A stretch of 64,000 bases of DNA from Desulfovibrio sp. JY (GTDB lineage: Bacteria; Desulfobacterota; Desulfovibrionia; Desulfovibrionales; Desulfovibrionaceae), in NCBI GenBank assembly GCA_021730285.1, contig CP082962.1, forward strand, positions 2,480,001 through 2,544,000. The letters are read 5' to 3'. The notes below the pieces were generated by a model. That model saw only the letters and a program-made list of their open reading frames with translations. It was not told where the DNA came from and searched no databases. A program made the translations under genes and the position numbers. Positions 18,639 through 28,219 of the stretch are shown here, in pieces (the first letter of the stretch is position 1; each line of letters starts with the position of its first letter).

Positions 18639-19781
18639 TTACGCAACCGCTAAACCCGGTAATAACCGGACAGCTCTTTCCTTCTCGCCCTCCATATAAT
18701 GGTAGTAGGTATCCGCCGTCAGCTTGACGGTCGAATGCCCCATCATCTTCGACACGGCGGCCAAGTCAGCCCCCTTGTTGAGCAAGGTGGTCGCAAACAG
18801 GTGCCGGAGATCGTACATCCGGGTCGGATAGGTGATTCCGGCACGCTGACAGGCATTCTTGAAGGATTTCCGAATTGTCGTCAGGCCTCGGCCCATGTAC
18901 TCAATGACATACCCGGACACCGATTCGGCCTTTTCGACCTCCATGCGCTTCAGGAAGTCGGGGTTAATCGGAACCGTCCGGTAGGTCTTGGTCTTGCTGG
19001 CGTAGATGCGGACGGTGCCGGCAGCGAAATCCACGTCATCCCATTTCAAGGACAGGAGTTCGGACTCACCAGGACGAGTGCCCAGGTTGAAGCAGACCTC
19101 CATGGCCCATTTAAGATGGGGTTCGGCGTGCTCCATGATCTTCCTGGCGTCGTCCAGGGTGAGGCGCAAATCCCAGGGCTGCACCTTGGGCTTCTTCCAG
19201 TTCTTCAGCGGGTTGCCCCTGGTGAAGCCGTTGTTCATGCCGAAGTTGAAGATGAAGCTCAGGTAGTCGCAGTACTTGTTGACCGTGTACTGGGACCGCG
19301 CCTTGCCGGTGCTCGCGCTGACGCCCTTGAAGTGCAGAATGAATGGGACCATGTCCCCCTGGTAGGTCAGGGCGTCGACTGGCTTGTCACCGATCACCGG
19401 AACGAACTGGTTGTCGAGCAAACGCTCAACATTACGAATGTGCTTCTCGGTCCGACCGGATGCTCGCATGTGATCCAGGTACTTCTTCCCAAGCTCGGAC
19501 AAGGTGATGCCGGACGGCTCCTTTTCGATGACCTGGCTGACAGGTGGAGCAGCGGCTTCTGTCCGAACATCGGCAGCTTTGGCAGCTACCCGGATTCCTG
19601 CTGTCACCGTTTCCGGGTCAGGAATCGGCAGCAATTTTTCATTGGCCTCCTGGACCGCCTGTTCAAAGGCTTCGGCCTTGGCTTTTCCAAGCTCACCGCG
19701 TCCAAAGGACTTGTCATGACGCTTCCCGAGGTCGTCATGGTAATAGACCATCCATCGTTCACTTCGTTGGTAAACGCTCAT
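18639..19781 (-). CDS. tyrosine recombinase (element integrase)
   Basis: 380 residues from the ATG at 19781, preceded by GGAGG; the ORF has a further in-frame start 18 bp upstream. An N-terminal SAM-like core-binding region (about 90-190) is followed by the catalytic domain: Arg in LGTRPGESELLSLKWDD, the YDLRHLFATTLL box with the second Arg (first His replaced by Tyr, seen in other integrases), and MGHSTVKLTADTYYHYM with the His and nucleophile Tyr. It is the best candidate for integrating element B into tRNA-Val, although it lies about 9 kb inside the left end. Confidence 0.9.
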   Translation of the reverse strand: MSVYQRSERWMVYYHDDLGKRHDKSFGRGELGKAKAEAFEQAVQEANEKLLPIPDPETVTAGIRVAAKAADVRTEAAAPPVSQVIEKEPSGITLSELGKKYLDHMRASGRTEKHIRNVERLLDNQFVPVIGDKPVDALTYQGDMVPFILHFKGVSASTGKARSQYTVNKYCDYLSFIFNFGMNNGFTRGNPLKNWKKPKVQPWDLRLTLDDARKIMEHAEPHLKWAMEVCFNLGTRPGESELLSLKWDDVDFAAGTVRIYASKTKTYRTVPINPDFLKRMEVEKAESVSGYVIEYMGRGLTTIRKSFKNACQRAGITYPTRMYDLRHLFATTLLNKGADLAAVSKMMGHSTVKLTADTYYHYMEGEKERAVRLLPGLAVA

Positions 19782-19925
19782 AAGCACCTCCACGTGCAAT
19801 TTGAATTGTGTGATCTGAAACGAACTGCGAGAATCGAATCCAGTTGCTGGAACTGTTCGATTCGAGGAGCCAGATGCTGTTGGTGAATCTGAAAGAAAGG
19901 GCAGATCGCCCCTTCTGTGAAGAAG

Positions 19926-20483
19926 CTAAATCGTATGAAGCAGGATTTCCTCAACCTCTTCCATTTGGACTCCGATGTACCGCCTCGTTATCGAAGGGGT
20001 ACTGTGGTTCAGCCTTTTGGCCAGGATTTCCCAGGAAACCCCGAAGGTCTTTCGCTGGTGATAGCACCAGGTTTTCCGAAGGGTGTGCGCCCCGTAGTTG
20101 CCTGACAGGTTGATCGCGTCGCACCACCGTTGGACCATCATGGTCACGGCGTAGGTGGTCAGCGGATAATTCTTCCCTTTCCTGCTTTTAAACAGGAAGT
20201 GGTGATCCTCCAGCTCCGAAGTGGCAAGATGCTCGTCGAGAGCGGTCTTGATCTCCTTATTCATGATGAAGACGTTTTCCTTGCCGGTTTTCTTTTCCTT
20301 GAGGCAGACGCGGTCGCCGATCTTGCAATCTTTGACGTCCGCGACCTTGAGGGACAGAATGTCCTGGACACGGAGACCTGAGTTGATCCCCATGACGAAC
20401 AGGAGCCGATTTCGCGGTTGATCCCCCAGGAGCTTTTTGATGCTCTTGATGTCCTTCATGTTGATGATCGGCTCAACTTTCAT
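19926..20483 (-). CDS. short tyrosine recombinase, catalytic domain only
   Basis: 185 residues from the ATG at 20483, which has AAAGGAGG 7 bp upstream. Catalytic residues are recognisable: Arg in NSGLRVQDILSLK, HTLRKTW, and LNHSTPSITRRYIG with His and Tyr. It lacks the N-terminal core-binding domain of full integrases, as do some short recombinases of plasmids and satellites. It could be a second integrase, a resolvase for multimers, or an excision partner. A 144-bp gap separates it from the long integrase gene. Confidence 0.85.
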   Translation of the reverse strand: MKVEPIINMKDIKSIKKLLGDQPRNRLLFVMGINSGLRVQDILSLKVADVKDCKIGDRVCLKEKKTGKENVFIMNKEIKTALDEHLATSELEDHHFLFKSRKGKNYPLTTYAVTMMVQRWCDAINLSGNYGAHTLRKTWCYHQRKTFGVSWEILAKRLNHSTPSITRRYIGVQMEEVEEILLHTI

Positions 20484-20838
20484 GAGCAAACCTCCTTTGA
20501 AGTTGTAATCTCGATTTAACAGGCTGAAATCGTATATTGAAAATCAGGGGAGCTGGGGACGTCCAAGCTGGTGCTGGGATATCCCGTTGTAATACTAAGA
20601 CTAGTGCTCCCTGGTCTTCCGAATGTACGTTTCTACCTATTACCGTTCTTCCCGATTTTGAATCCACTATTTATTATAAGGGTCATATCTGTAATGTTTT
20701 TATCATTACGACAGAAAAGCTTCAAAACCGATTTACAGGCTGCGAATTAGACAATCTGTTGCGCAGAAGACAAAAAGATGGATTGAAGAAGAAGAAAATG
20801 CCACCTCCGAAGAGCATGGCATTATCAACAGGTTCACG

Positions 20839-21219
20839 TTAAATGACCGTCAGGATGATCCGGCCGTCCTCGGCAGTGATGACGAACTCGTCACCTTCCT
20901 TGATCGCCAGATCGCCCAGGTCCACCTTGTGGATGTTGAAACAGACGACACCCTTCTTGTTGACGTAGGGCCGACTCGAACTCTTGAGGTAAAGACCCTT
21001 CACATCGTAAAAGGTCCGGTCATCGCTGATAAGCCGCAGCACGTAGTGCTTCAGTGTCGGCTTATGGGCAATGCCCATCCTCTCCATGATCGACTTGGCG
21101 TCGAGCCCTTCCTTGATGCACTCCCGAAGGATCGAAGCATTGTACTTCGACTCGGGACGCTTCTTGGGTTCAGAAGTCATCTCCAGGGACGTATCCGTGG
21201 TATCCTTCTTGGTCGACAT
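20839..21219 (-). CDS. HTH plus AbrB-like regulator, divergent paralogue
   Basis: 126 residues from the ATG at 21219 (AAAGGAG upstream). After a polar N-terminus it repeats the layout of the 105-residue family: ILRECIKEGLDAKSIMERMGI then KPTLKHYVLRLISDDRTFYDVKG, and a C-terminal GDEFVITAEDGRIILTVI. Compared with the copies at 3054 and 38475, only the pattern is shared, not the DNA. It faces a G-rich repeat block at 21375, as the copy at 38475 does. It is likely a regulator of element genes. Confidence 0.75.
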   Translation of the reverse strand: MSTKKDTTDTSLEMTSEPKKRPESKYNASILRECIKEGLDAKSIMERMGIAHKPTLKHYVLRLISDDRTFYDVKGLYLKSSSRPYVNKKGVVCFNIHKVDLGDLAIKEGDEFVITAEDGRIILTVI

Positions 21220-21374
21220 AATCGCTCCTTTGTTGATAATGGTTATTATGGGTAATATATCTGTATATTTGAGCAAAAATCGCAGGATTTGCGCTTAAAA
21301 TTGCTTGATTTAGCCTCAATTCTGCTGGTTTTGGCCTTGAAATCGTCATTTTTCGCGTGCTGAATTCGGTCTTT

Positions 21375-21535
21375 GGGTCGAGGACGCGCTTTCCGGGATT
21401 TTCGGGGGCGGGGGAGGCCAAACCATAGGGACAGCCCCGAACGCCCAGGAGAGGGGAGTATACGAGGTCGATTTTCAGGACGGGGGAGAGGCCGGTCTTG
21501 GGAGGGGGCCGGGGGCCGGGCCGGTGGTGGGACCA
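21375..21535 (+). repeat. G-rich repeat block
   Basis: About 160 bp with many G runs. Shares GGGGGAGGCCAA and AACGCCCAGGAG … GGGGAGTA with the block at 37960-38165. The gene-free interval 21220-21700 also contains the divergent promoters of the regulator and the peptidase pair. Confidence 0.6.
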
Positions 21536-21700
21536 TGAAAGTCAGTACCCCAATTCGGTGCATCCGGAGATAATATTAGAGCTTGCATCATTAATAAAAC
21601 TTGACGTCAAAGGGAGGATTGGCCAAGTTGAGAGGTGTGCGACATTGTGTGGTCATTTTAAATGCTAATCTTATTATTTAGATAAATATGGAGGTCCGAA

Positions 21701-22075
21701 ATGTCTGATCAACAAGATCGCCATGATGAATATCCTAAAGATTTTTTTGCTAAATATTTTTGTTCTGATGTTTCGATTGAAAGCCTTTATATTGAGCTAG
21801 CGGAGTCAGTCCCAGGTTCTGGGGCATTGGGTTTGGATAAACTTGAATATGGAAAAAATATTTTCAATAATTTCAAAAAGCGCTCTAGATCAATAATATG
21901 CGAATCAGTTTTACTGAACGAAATATCTGCTGATCCAGGAAGTAATATTTCAGATTGCATGGCTTTGGCCGCAAGCATAGCTGCGGTTATTCCAAGTCAA
22001 TACTCAACTGTGATTAACATCGGGCTGGCCTCTGTGTTGATTGTTAAGGTTGGCGTTAAAAATTTCTGCAATTGA
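21701..22075 (+). CDS. unknown small protein paired with a metallopeptidase
   Basis: 124 residues. The N-terminal part is charged; the C-terminal 40 residues are hydrophobic (MALAASIAAVIPSQYSTVINIGLASVLIV), possibly one or two membrane segments. GGAGG precedes the ATG. The stop is 2 bp from the next start, so it is clearly coupled. Family unknown. It could be the effector or substrate of the downstream peptidase. Confidence 0.6.
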   Translation: MSDQQDRHDEYPKDFFAKYFCSDVSIESLYIELAESVPGSGALGLDKLEYGKNIFNNFKKRSRSIICESVLLNEISADPGSNISDCMALAASIAAVIPSQYSTVINIGLASVLIVKVGVKNFCN

Positions 22076-22077
22076 TT

Positions 22078-23361
22078 ATGTGTCGTTTAACTCCAAAAAA
22101 TATCTTGTCGGTATGGCATGAACAAATTTTATTATTGGATAGCTACGGTGGAGATATTCCAGTTCGTGATTTGATTGTAGACAAAAATGATGAAATAACA
22201 AAAATTTCAGATGGGTGCTCTCTTGTCAAAGAAGTGTTAGGCAATCATCGAAGTTTTTTTGATAAATTTTACTATGATTGGGCTTTTGAGAAAGAGTCGT
22301 ATGAATATACACCAGAGGTCTATTGGCAACTGCGCGCCTTGCTGCAGGTCGCTTGTTATGGAGAAAAAATAGCATCTAACCCAAACTTAGATAATTTAAA
22401 TAATATTGTTACTAGACAGCTTTTTGTTACAAGGTATGATTTAGGTAGCCCTAAATGTTTTTCTACAAAAAATATACGATTTATTTCTCTTCCTAATGGA
22501 TTTGTTGAGGCTGTTGGATATATATTTTCTGCGTTTATGGAGTGGGTTGTTGAGTTAAATGAAGGAACTTCTCCTGCCTGGGATCTTGTCCTGTCAAAGC
22601 CTAAACGTAGTTACGATTCAGCGAGGGCCGGTGAACGTACATACTTAATAATCGCTAAGGCTATTACTGATTATGTCAAGGATATAGATGTCTATGGTGT
22701 TGATGCTGTTTGGAAAGTTGTAGAAGATGTAAACTTTTTCTCAAAAGTCCCTGTAGAGTTAAAATATAAAGATTTTTCGCAATTCGAAATCGATACACAA
22801 CATGTGGTGGTTGACTTTGCAATTAGCCATGAGCTGGGACATATTCTGCAAGGTACTGTGACAAATAATAGCAACATTTCTTCTGAAAATTATCTCGCTA
22901 TTGAAAAAAATGCTGATGAAGTTGGTTTTGCATTTTATGCAACTAGCAATTGTTATCGTCATAAAGTTTTTAAAAACGCTATGATTGATGACGCAACGAA
23001 AGTAATTTTTGGACCAATAGCTTTTTTTGCTTTTTCTACTCTCCGACGTGCTCTTTTGCATAGTATTTTGTCAAAGAAATTAAGTGTATTAAAAGATAGA
23101 TCTATTGCTGAGAGACTCGATAGAGAGCAGTTTTCGTTGAATTTGGAGCTTAGTCGTTCCAGTAGCATGTTTCCAGTTATTCAACGTTATTTGAATTGGC
23201 TGATAAGTCAAGATGTAGCTGTGTCTCGAGACTCGTTAAATTGTTTGGAAAATTTTCTTTCGAATATTCGGGAGTTTAATAGTTTTGTCATTCAAACAGT
23301 AAACAGTATCCCGGATGCTAGTATTTCCGAGGTTATAACGGTGTGTAATAATATTTCATGA
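22078..23361 (+). CDS. HELGH zinc metallopeptidase-like protein
   Basis: 427 residues. Zinc-binding HELGH at 251-255 (FAISHELGHILQG) and a downstream glutamate motif E276-KNADE that fits the third ligand of gluzincin peptidases. Helical N-terminal 200 residues have no recognised domain, and a hydrophobic stretch follows the active site (VIFGPIAFFAFS). Peptidases of this kind act in regulation (ImmA-like) or as toxin-activating proteases in defence pairs. It forms a two-gene unit with the 124-residue protein; the AT-rich sequence marks it as cargo. Confidence 0.7.
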   Translation: MCRLTPKNILSVWHEQILLLDSYGGDIPVRDLIVDKNDEITKISDGCSLVKEVLGNHRSFFDKFYYDWAFEKESYEYTPEVYWQLRALLQVACYGEKIASNPNLDNLNNIVTRQLFVTRYDLGSPKCFSTKNIRFISLPNGFVEAVGYIFSAFMEWVVELNEGTSPAWDLVLSKPKRSYDSARAGERTYLIIAKAITDYVKDIDVYGVDAVWKVVEDVNFFSKVPVELKYKDFSQFEIDTQHVVVDFAISHELGHILQGTVTNNSNISSENYLAIEKNADEVGFAFYATSNCYRHKVFKNAMIDDATKVIFGPIAFFAFSTLRRALLHSILSKKLSVLKDRSIAERLDREQFSLNLELSRSSSMFPVIQRYLNWLISQDVAVSRDSLNCLENFLSNIREFNSFVIQTVNSIPDASISEVITVCNNIS

Positions 23362-24491
23362 GTAAGTTAGTCGCATGTTATGTTTTATGAATGGATGCCG
23401 TTCCTGTAAGTGGTGATGGAGTCGCGAAAATCATCGTCCAAGCTTGACCCCCTCACAAGATCAGACGACAAAAACAACCTCCCGGTGTTACCCAGGAGGC
23501 TGCCGTTTCAATCCGAACACGACAGCCGCCCATCAAGCGCCATGATTTTCTCATAGCTGCCGATGAGCACCCGGTCGAATAGGACTGTCACCAATCCCAA
23601 GCTCCGTATCACCACCGGACGTACGATTTTCTCGTATCCGGCGATCCCGAAATGATGTTCCCCTTTTTTGAATAGACGCGAGATAGACTGAAAACTATAT
23701 TTATGTTACCGAAGCTCTAGACTAAGAGCCCCTATAATTTCCAAGACGTTGTTTTCTACTTGCTCATTCACGACGACAGCCTTCATTTAAAATGGACCAT
23801 TCGAAGTTTCGTCTCGCATCACGGGGAACATCATTTCGGGGTACTCCTTACAAGTACGCAGACACCCATAACTCTTTACAAGCATGGGCTTCCCTTGGTC
23901 ATCTATCCAATCTATTCGGAACCATCCAACATCTAAACGCATCCATATATCCGTAAGAGGCAATACCTGGTTCCTCTTTCTGTGCTTATAGAGATAAGCA
24001 ATTTCTGTTTGTCACGAACATCATTTGATATATGGGCCACCTCGATCTAATCAGTATGATACTGAAAGCAGGCTGGTTCTTCGGTCTCAGCCCTTCCCCC
24101 ATCGTTGTCACCATTGACGGGTTGGCAGGCCCTTTGCTTTTGAAAGAGCAAAGCGACATTTGTTTTTTGACCTCGATCCTTTCAGGTTAAGGATCGGCCG
24201 TACAACAACGGCACTGAGACTGGATAAACTGCAAGGCCCCCATAACATTAATAGCTGTATGGAAACTTCTCTTGAGTTTAAATGAAGGCTTGTCATCGCT
24301 ACTTGAGCAACTTCAAAGTCTTTTTCATTACTGATAAACAATATCTTTATGAGTCTTTTAAAAAATCGAAGAAAAATAATGGGATAAAAATTCCCGTTTG
24401 GTAGATTAGATGGTAAACTCAAGGGGATTTGGTTTTAAAACTAAAGCAGGATTTAATTCAAAATTATTTATATGGTTATTATATATTGTGA
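23362..24491. other. 1.1-kb region without a convincing gene
   Basis: No ORF here has a ribosome-binding site plus a protein-like composition. A short CCTCC … GGAGG hairpin followed by TTTC at about 23486-23510 may terminate the peptidase operon. The rest looks like decayed or non-coding sequence. Confidence 0.5.
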
Positions 24492-25529
24492 TTAAATTAA
24501 ATGATTATATTTATAGATACTTGATTTAGATATTCCAGATTCTTTAACCAGTCTCTTTACTGTTGGTTCTTCACCAGATTCAATCAGACGTTTCTTCGCT
24601 GCTAGGATTTTATCAACAGTGTTATTTCTTCTGTTCTCATGGGTATAATATGCTCCTAAAGATTTTCTGTTCGTCGCTTCTTCTGGTTGCATCTTGTTGT
24701 CGACACCTCGTTCTGGTTTCGGAAGCTTCATCGCTCCTTTATTTTTGGTGAAGTTCTTAAAATTCTTGCCGAATCTCCTTTTCCATATCCAGGGGGCCAT
24801 TGATTTAGCGATGCCTATGGCTTCAATAATGGGGAAGTCTTCGTTGCCGTCTTTCATCATAATATTTTCTCTGTAATAATCTAGGCAAACATTTTTTAAT
24901 ACGTGCAAGTATTCATCGAAGTCAGAATAGTCTTTGACAAGCCGGTATGCTATTTTTCTGCACGTGTGGAACATCTTCATATGGCGTCCTTCAATGGAAT
25001 CATCATTTTCAATAATATCATAGATATTTGGAAGATCGACAAACTCTGCTAGATAATCCAGGTCATAGACCCGGTCTGCCCACCAGGTTCGCCACTTTGA
25101 AGAAAATGGATTCTTGATAAGATATCCAGTGAATCCTTTATCCGCTTCAAATTTGTTCTGATAACCAGCCTGAACGGCTTTGAAATAATTGATGGCTTTC
25201 CAGCTTATTTTGATGGTCGAGTTGAGTAGCGGCAGCATGACTGGATTATCAATCTCGTAAAGATAATGGGCGTATGAATTCTCCCTGTTGATGATGGTCA
25301 CCGTCGGTTCTGGTAAAACATCATTCATCCAAGCAGCACCTGCGAGCTCATAATCGAGATCAAGAGCGACGTATTTTTTCTTCTGTGTTGGGAGTTGGAT
25401 GTAATTTGCTTTAAATAAAATATCATCTTTCTTGGCGATGTATCGTGCTTGTTTCTCGAAGCCCCATCTGGGTTTCTCAGGCAAGAAATCGTAGAGTCTC
25501 TGCTGTACTGGTGTTAAATTCTCTATCAT
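24492..25529 (-). CDS. rep: ColE2-type plasmid replication initiator (Replicase family)
   Basis: 345 residues. The order of motifs fits the Rep of ColE2-like plasmids (PF03090): RYIAKKDDILFKANYIQLP, then VALDLDYELAGAAW, TIINRENSYAHYLYEIDNPV, and a helical primase-C-terminal region. The C-terminus ends in an HTH (PTVKRLVKESGISKSSIYKYN) for origin binding. Such proteins are primase-initiators that lay a short primer at the origin. AGGAGAT precedes the ATG. Its presence argues that element B can replicate as a circle after excision. Confidence 0.85.
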   Translation of the reverse strand: MIENLTPVQQRLYDFLPEKPRWGFEKQARYIAKKDDILFKANYIQLPTQKKKYVALDLDYELAGAAWMNDVLPEPTVTIINRENSYAHYLYEIDNPVMLPLLNSTIKISWKAINYFKAVQAGYQNKFEADKGFTGYLIKNPFSSKWRTWWADRVYDLDYLAEFVDLPNIYDIIENDDSIEGRHMKMFHTCRKIAYRLVKDYSDFDEYLHVLKNVCLDYYRENIMMKDGNEDFPIIEAIGIAKSMAPWIWKRRFGKNFKNFTKNKGAMKLPKPERGVDNKMQPEEATNRKSLGAYYTHENRRNNTVDKILAAKKRLIESGEEPTVKRLVKESGISKSSIYKYNHLI

Positions 25530-26032
25530 AGATCATCTCCTGAAGCCTCCGCCTGTTAAATGGGGGGGCGTAATTTGGATATGACCTATGTATATCTGTA
25601 TAACTTTTACTTCATAAGCAAATAGCTGATTCGATGTTGCTCAGACTCACTTAGACAAAGTGATGTACTTCTCAGATGGATCAGTTCAATATAGATAATA
25701 TCAATAAATAACCATGCCCATGTTTGAATGAGTTTGATTTTCGGAGCCATGTTGGCTTCTAGAGAAGAAGAGGAGCTGATGGATCAGGCACGGTAAAATA
25801 GGTGGTGCGTCGGTGACGCTCCAGAATGATAACGAGCCTTTCTGTCAGCTTGCTTGCGAGAGGGGATGGCACCAATCAACCGATTTCTGGCGTCCAGGGG
25901 AGCCTCCCTGTGCTCTTTTTACCGGACTCAAAATTGTAATGCCTCTGAATTAATATCTTTCTCCTGCCTATGGGCAATAAAAGAGCCCACGCCTATTCCC
26001 ATTGCGAACCAGGAAGCGACGTGGGCCGATTG
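25530..26032. other. gene-free region upstream of rep, including a terminator
   Basis: About 500 bp. The rep promoter must lie in its left part, which is AT-rich (GTATATCTGTATAAC near 25588). The right end holds the reverse-strand hairpin listed separately. ColE2-type origins often sit next to rep, so this stretch is an alternative origin candidate. Confidence 0.4.
25978..26027 (-). terminator. reverse-strand copy of the GGCCCACGTC hairpin terminator
   Basis: On the reverse strand: CGGCCCACGTCG … GGCGTGGGCTCTTTTATT. Same stem as the terminators of the HTH-AbrB array, here 6 bp after the lipoprotein gene. Confidence 0.7.
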
Positions 26033-26371
26033 TTACTTTACAATATACCAGCTGTTGCCGCGCTTCGTGAGGCCGAACTTTGTCTGGCCATGAGCCAGGA
26101 GTTTGTTTGATTCGTTGTTCTTGACCTGGAGGTCGACTTCGTAAATGTGAACATCCTCGTTGTTGATGGTCTTGGTGTAATCATTGAGAATCTTGAAGAT
26201 ATGGATGGAGCTTCCACCCTTTTGGATATCCTCTACGATTTGATCGCCGACCATGACATACAATGACTTGATGGCAGCAGATTGAATGATCCCTTCAGGA
26301 GGATTCGAGCTGCAACCGGCTATGGCCAGTAAAGCCAATACCAAAATCGTTCCAACAACCTTCTTTGACAT
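26033..26371 (-). CDS. small lipoprotein
   Basis: 112 residues from the ATG at 26371, which has GGAG 6 bp upstream; two more in-frame ATGs lie just before. The signal peptide has a lipobox, LAIAGC, with Cys near residue 20, so the mature protein is lipid-anchored. The C-terminal beta-rich region ends KFGLTKRGNSWYIVK. No family recognised. Element-borne surface lipoproteins can be exclusion or phage-blocking factors; unproven here. Confidence 0.7.
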   Translation of the reverse strand: MSKKVVGTILVLALLAIAGCSSNPPEGIIQSAAIKSLYVMVGDQIVEDIQKGGSSIHIFKILNDYTKTINNEDVHIYEVDLQVKNNESNKLLAHGQTKFGLTKRGNSWYIVK

Positions 26372-26455
26372 CGTCATCTCCATTGATGTGGTTTAAGTAT
26401 GTTCACCAGATATGCGGTTCTGATCATTTAATATCTCTATCTAATAGTCGAAACG

Positions 26456-27712
26456 CTATCCTCCCTGAATCAACTGGAGGGCCATCTTGGGCATCGAGTT
26501 CGCTTGTGAAAGCATCGCCGTGGCAGCTTGGGTCAGTATTTGTTCCCGGACAAAGTCGGTCATCTCCGATGCAACATCAGTGTCGGAGATTTGAGACTCG
26601 GCAGCTTGAAGGTTTTCAGCTTGGATTTGGATGTTGGAGATGGTGTTTTCGAGCCGATTTTGATACGCGCCGAATCGAGCTCGGTTGTTGTTTACCTGGA
26701 CCATAGCTTTATCAAGCACACCAAGAGATTTTTGAGCATCATCCTGTGTGTAAACAGTATTTCCATCGAAGCTGCCTGCCCAGCTATCCGCACCTTGTCC
26801 AACCCAGTTTCCCCACCCATGTAATACTTCTCCAGAAGACAAATTCCCTGTTGTCGCAATATTGGATGTTTCTTCTTTCGCCCAGCCGATCTCGGTACGT
26901 TGTTTTTCGTGGTAGTCAAGATTGTCCCATTCTGTTTGGCTATGGGCAGCAATCCAGGCAGTTCTTTGATCGTCAACATATTGGCTGAGGTCGTTGTTAA
27001 TCATTGTTCGATTTTGATCTGCTTCTGTTGATGTCATAAGCGGAAAACCTTGCTTTTCTCGCTCAATATTTTGGCTCATTGTCAATGAGTAGGCACCTTG
27101 GCCAGCTCTTTCGATAACGCGATCTGTCGTTGTAACAAGTCCCAAACCATCTGATAGCCAATATGCTTCCATGGACCTTGTGGTTGAGATAGAGTAATAA
27201 TCCTCAGCGCTGTCATTTCCTGTGCCGAAATGGATCGTTACCCCATTTTGAAAATCGCCAGTTCCGGTTGTATAGTTCCCGAACCATAAGCTCTCATCGA
27301 GGAGCTTGATCCCGTTGAAATCGGTAGCAACCGCGATACGCTGAATCTCGGAAGCCATGGCCTGATACTCGGAATCGATGATCAGGCGTTGGTCCGATGT
27401 GTAGGTGCCGGTAGCGGCCTGCTCGGCAAGCTCCTTCATACGGGTGAGCTTCTCGTCGATGATCTGAAGCCCTCCGTCAGCGGTCTGGCACAATGAAACG
27501 GCGTCGTTGGCATTTCTTACGCCCTGGTTCATGGTGGCGATGTCGGAGCGCATGAGCTCCCGGACCGCCAACCCGGCAGCGTCGTCGGCGGCAGAGTTGA
27601 TCCGCATCCCTGATGACAGCCGCTGGGTCGAGGTGCTGAGCGCCCCGTAGTTGTCCGAAAGGTTTCGGGCTGCGTTCATAGCCATCATATTGTGATTGAT
27701 AATCAAGGACAT
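26456..27712 (-). CDS. flagellin
   Basis: 418 residues from the ATG at 27712 (AGAGGAAG upstream). The N-terminal D0/D1 domain is typical: MSLIINHNMMAMNAARNL, LSSGMRINSAADDAAGLAV, and MKELAEQAATGTYTSDQR. The C-terminal D1/D0 domain is ARFGAYQNRLENTISNIQ … ANSMPKMALQLIQGG. Complete flagellin with a variable middle of about 180 residues. It would polymerise into the flagellar filament using host export machinery; no other flagellar gene is nearby. A flagellin carried by a mobile element is notable because it could change filament antigen or phage adsorption. Confidence 0.93.
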   Translation of the reverse strand: MSLIINHNMMAMNAARNLSDNYGALSTSTQRLSSGMRINSAADDAAGLAVRELMRSDIATMNQGVRNANDAVSLCQTADGGLQIIDEKLTRMKELAEQAATGTYTSDQRLIIDSEYQAMASEIQRIAVATDFNGIKLLDESLWFGNYTTGTGDFQNGVTIHFGTGNDSAEDYYSISTTRSMEAYWLSDGLGLVTTTDRVIERAGQGAYSLTMSQNIEREKQGFPLMTSTEADQNRTMINNDLSQYVDDQRTAWIAAHSQTEWDNLDYHEKQRTEIGWAKEETSNIATTGNLSSGEVLHGWGNWVGQGADSWAGSFDGNTVYTQDDAQKSLGVLDKAMVQVNNNRARFGAYQNRLENTISNIQIQAENLQAAESQISDTDVASEMTDFVREQILTQAATAMLSQANSMPKMALQLIQGG

Positions 27713-27826
27713 ACGACTTCCTCTGATGTAACGGGAAATTCCTTCCTGGTTCGCTTGGGGACAACCCCTTGGAAACAAAAGTAGTTTTTCAAAAGCATAT
27801 TTAACAACGATTGTTGTCTTAACTAA

Positions 27827-27842
27827 AGCAATAATTAGACCA
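27827..27842 (-). promoter_or_regulatory. putative sigma-54 promoter of the flagellin gene
   Basis: Reverse-strand TGGTCTAATTATTGCT fits the -24/-12 pattern (GG-N10-GC), about 115 bp upstream of the flagellin ATG. Flagellin genes are often sigma-54 or sigma-28 dependent. An inverted repeat ACAAC-GATT-GTTGT lies nearby at 27804-27817 and could be an operator. Confidence 0.5.
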
Positions 27843-27895
27843 TCGTTGCTTATAGCCCTTAAATCATTGCCTTACCCTGTGTTAGGGGGTGAGGC

Positions 27896-28219
27896 ATGGA
27901 CAATGTTCAGGAACTTTTTGGCAAGAAAATCAGGACGATTCGGCGCAACCGCGACATGACCCAGGAAAAATTGGCCGAGCTCTCCGGGTTGTCTCTCCAG
28001 TACATTGGAGAAATCGAGCGGGGCCGCCGGAACCCGTCCCTCACCAGCGTCGAAACCTTGGCAGCTGCTTTCGGCATTCCCTTGGCCGAGCTCTTCAATC
28101 TGGACGAATTCAAACTGACCCCCGAGGACCTGCGCCGCATCCTGGCCCGGCAGATCGAGGAAGCGGATGAGGAGCGGCTGCGGCTCTTCTTCAATGTCGC
28201 ACAGGCCTTTTTCCGGTAG
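27896..28219 (+). CDS. XRE/Cro-type HTH regulator
   Basis: 107 residues. HTH in the N-terminal half: IRTIRRNRDMTQEKLAELSG then LSLQYIGEIERGRRNPSL. The C-terminal tail is helical. Divergent from the flagellin gene with a 183-bp shared intergenic region, so it may control flagellin or its own transcription. GGTGAGG precedes the ATG. More GC-rich than its neighbours. Confidence 0.85.
   Translation: MDNVQELFGKKIRTIRRNRDMTQEKLAELSGLSLQYIGEIERGRRNPSLTSVETLAAAFGIPLAELFNLDEFKLTPEDLRRILARQIEEADEERLRLFFNVAQAFFR

Noticed and set aside
18699-19886. 395-residue forward ORF across the integrase
   Set aside because: Antisense shadow of a well-supported tyrosine recombinase gene.
24108-24422. Reverse 104-residue ORF in the gene-free region
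   Set aside because: No ribosome-binding site and no protein-like pattern; probably chance.
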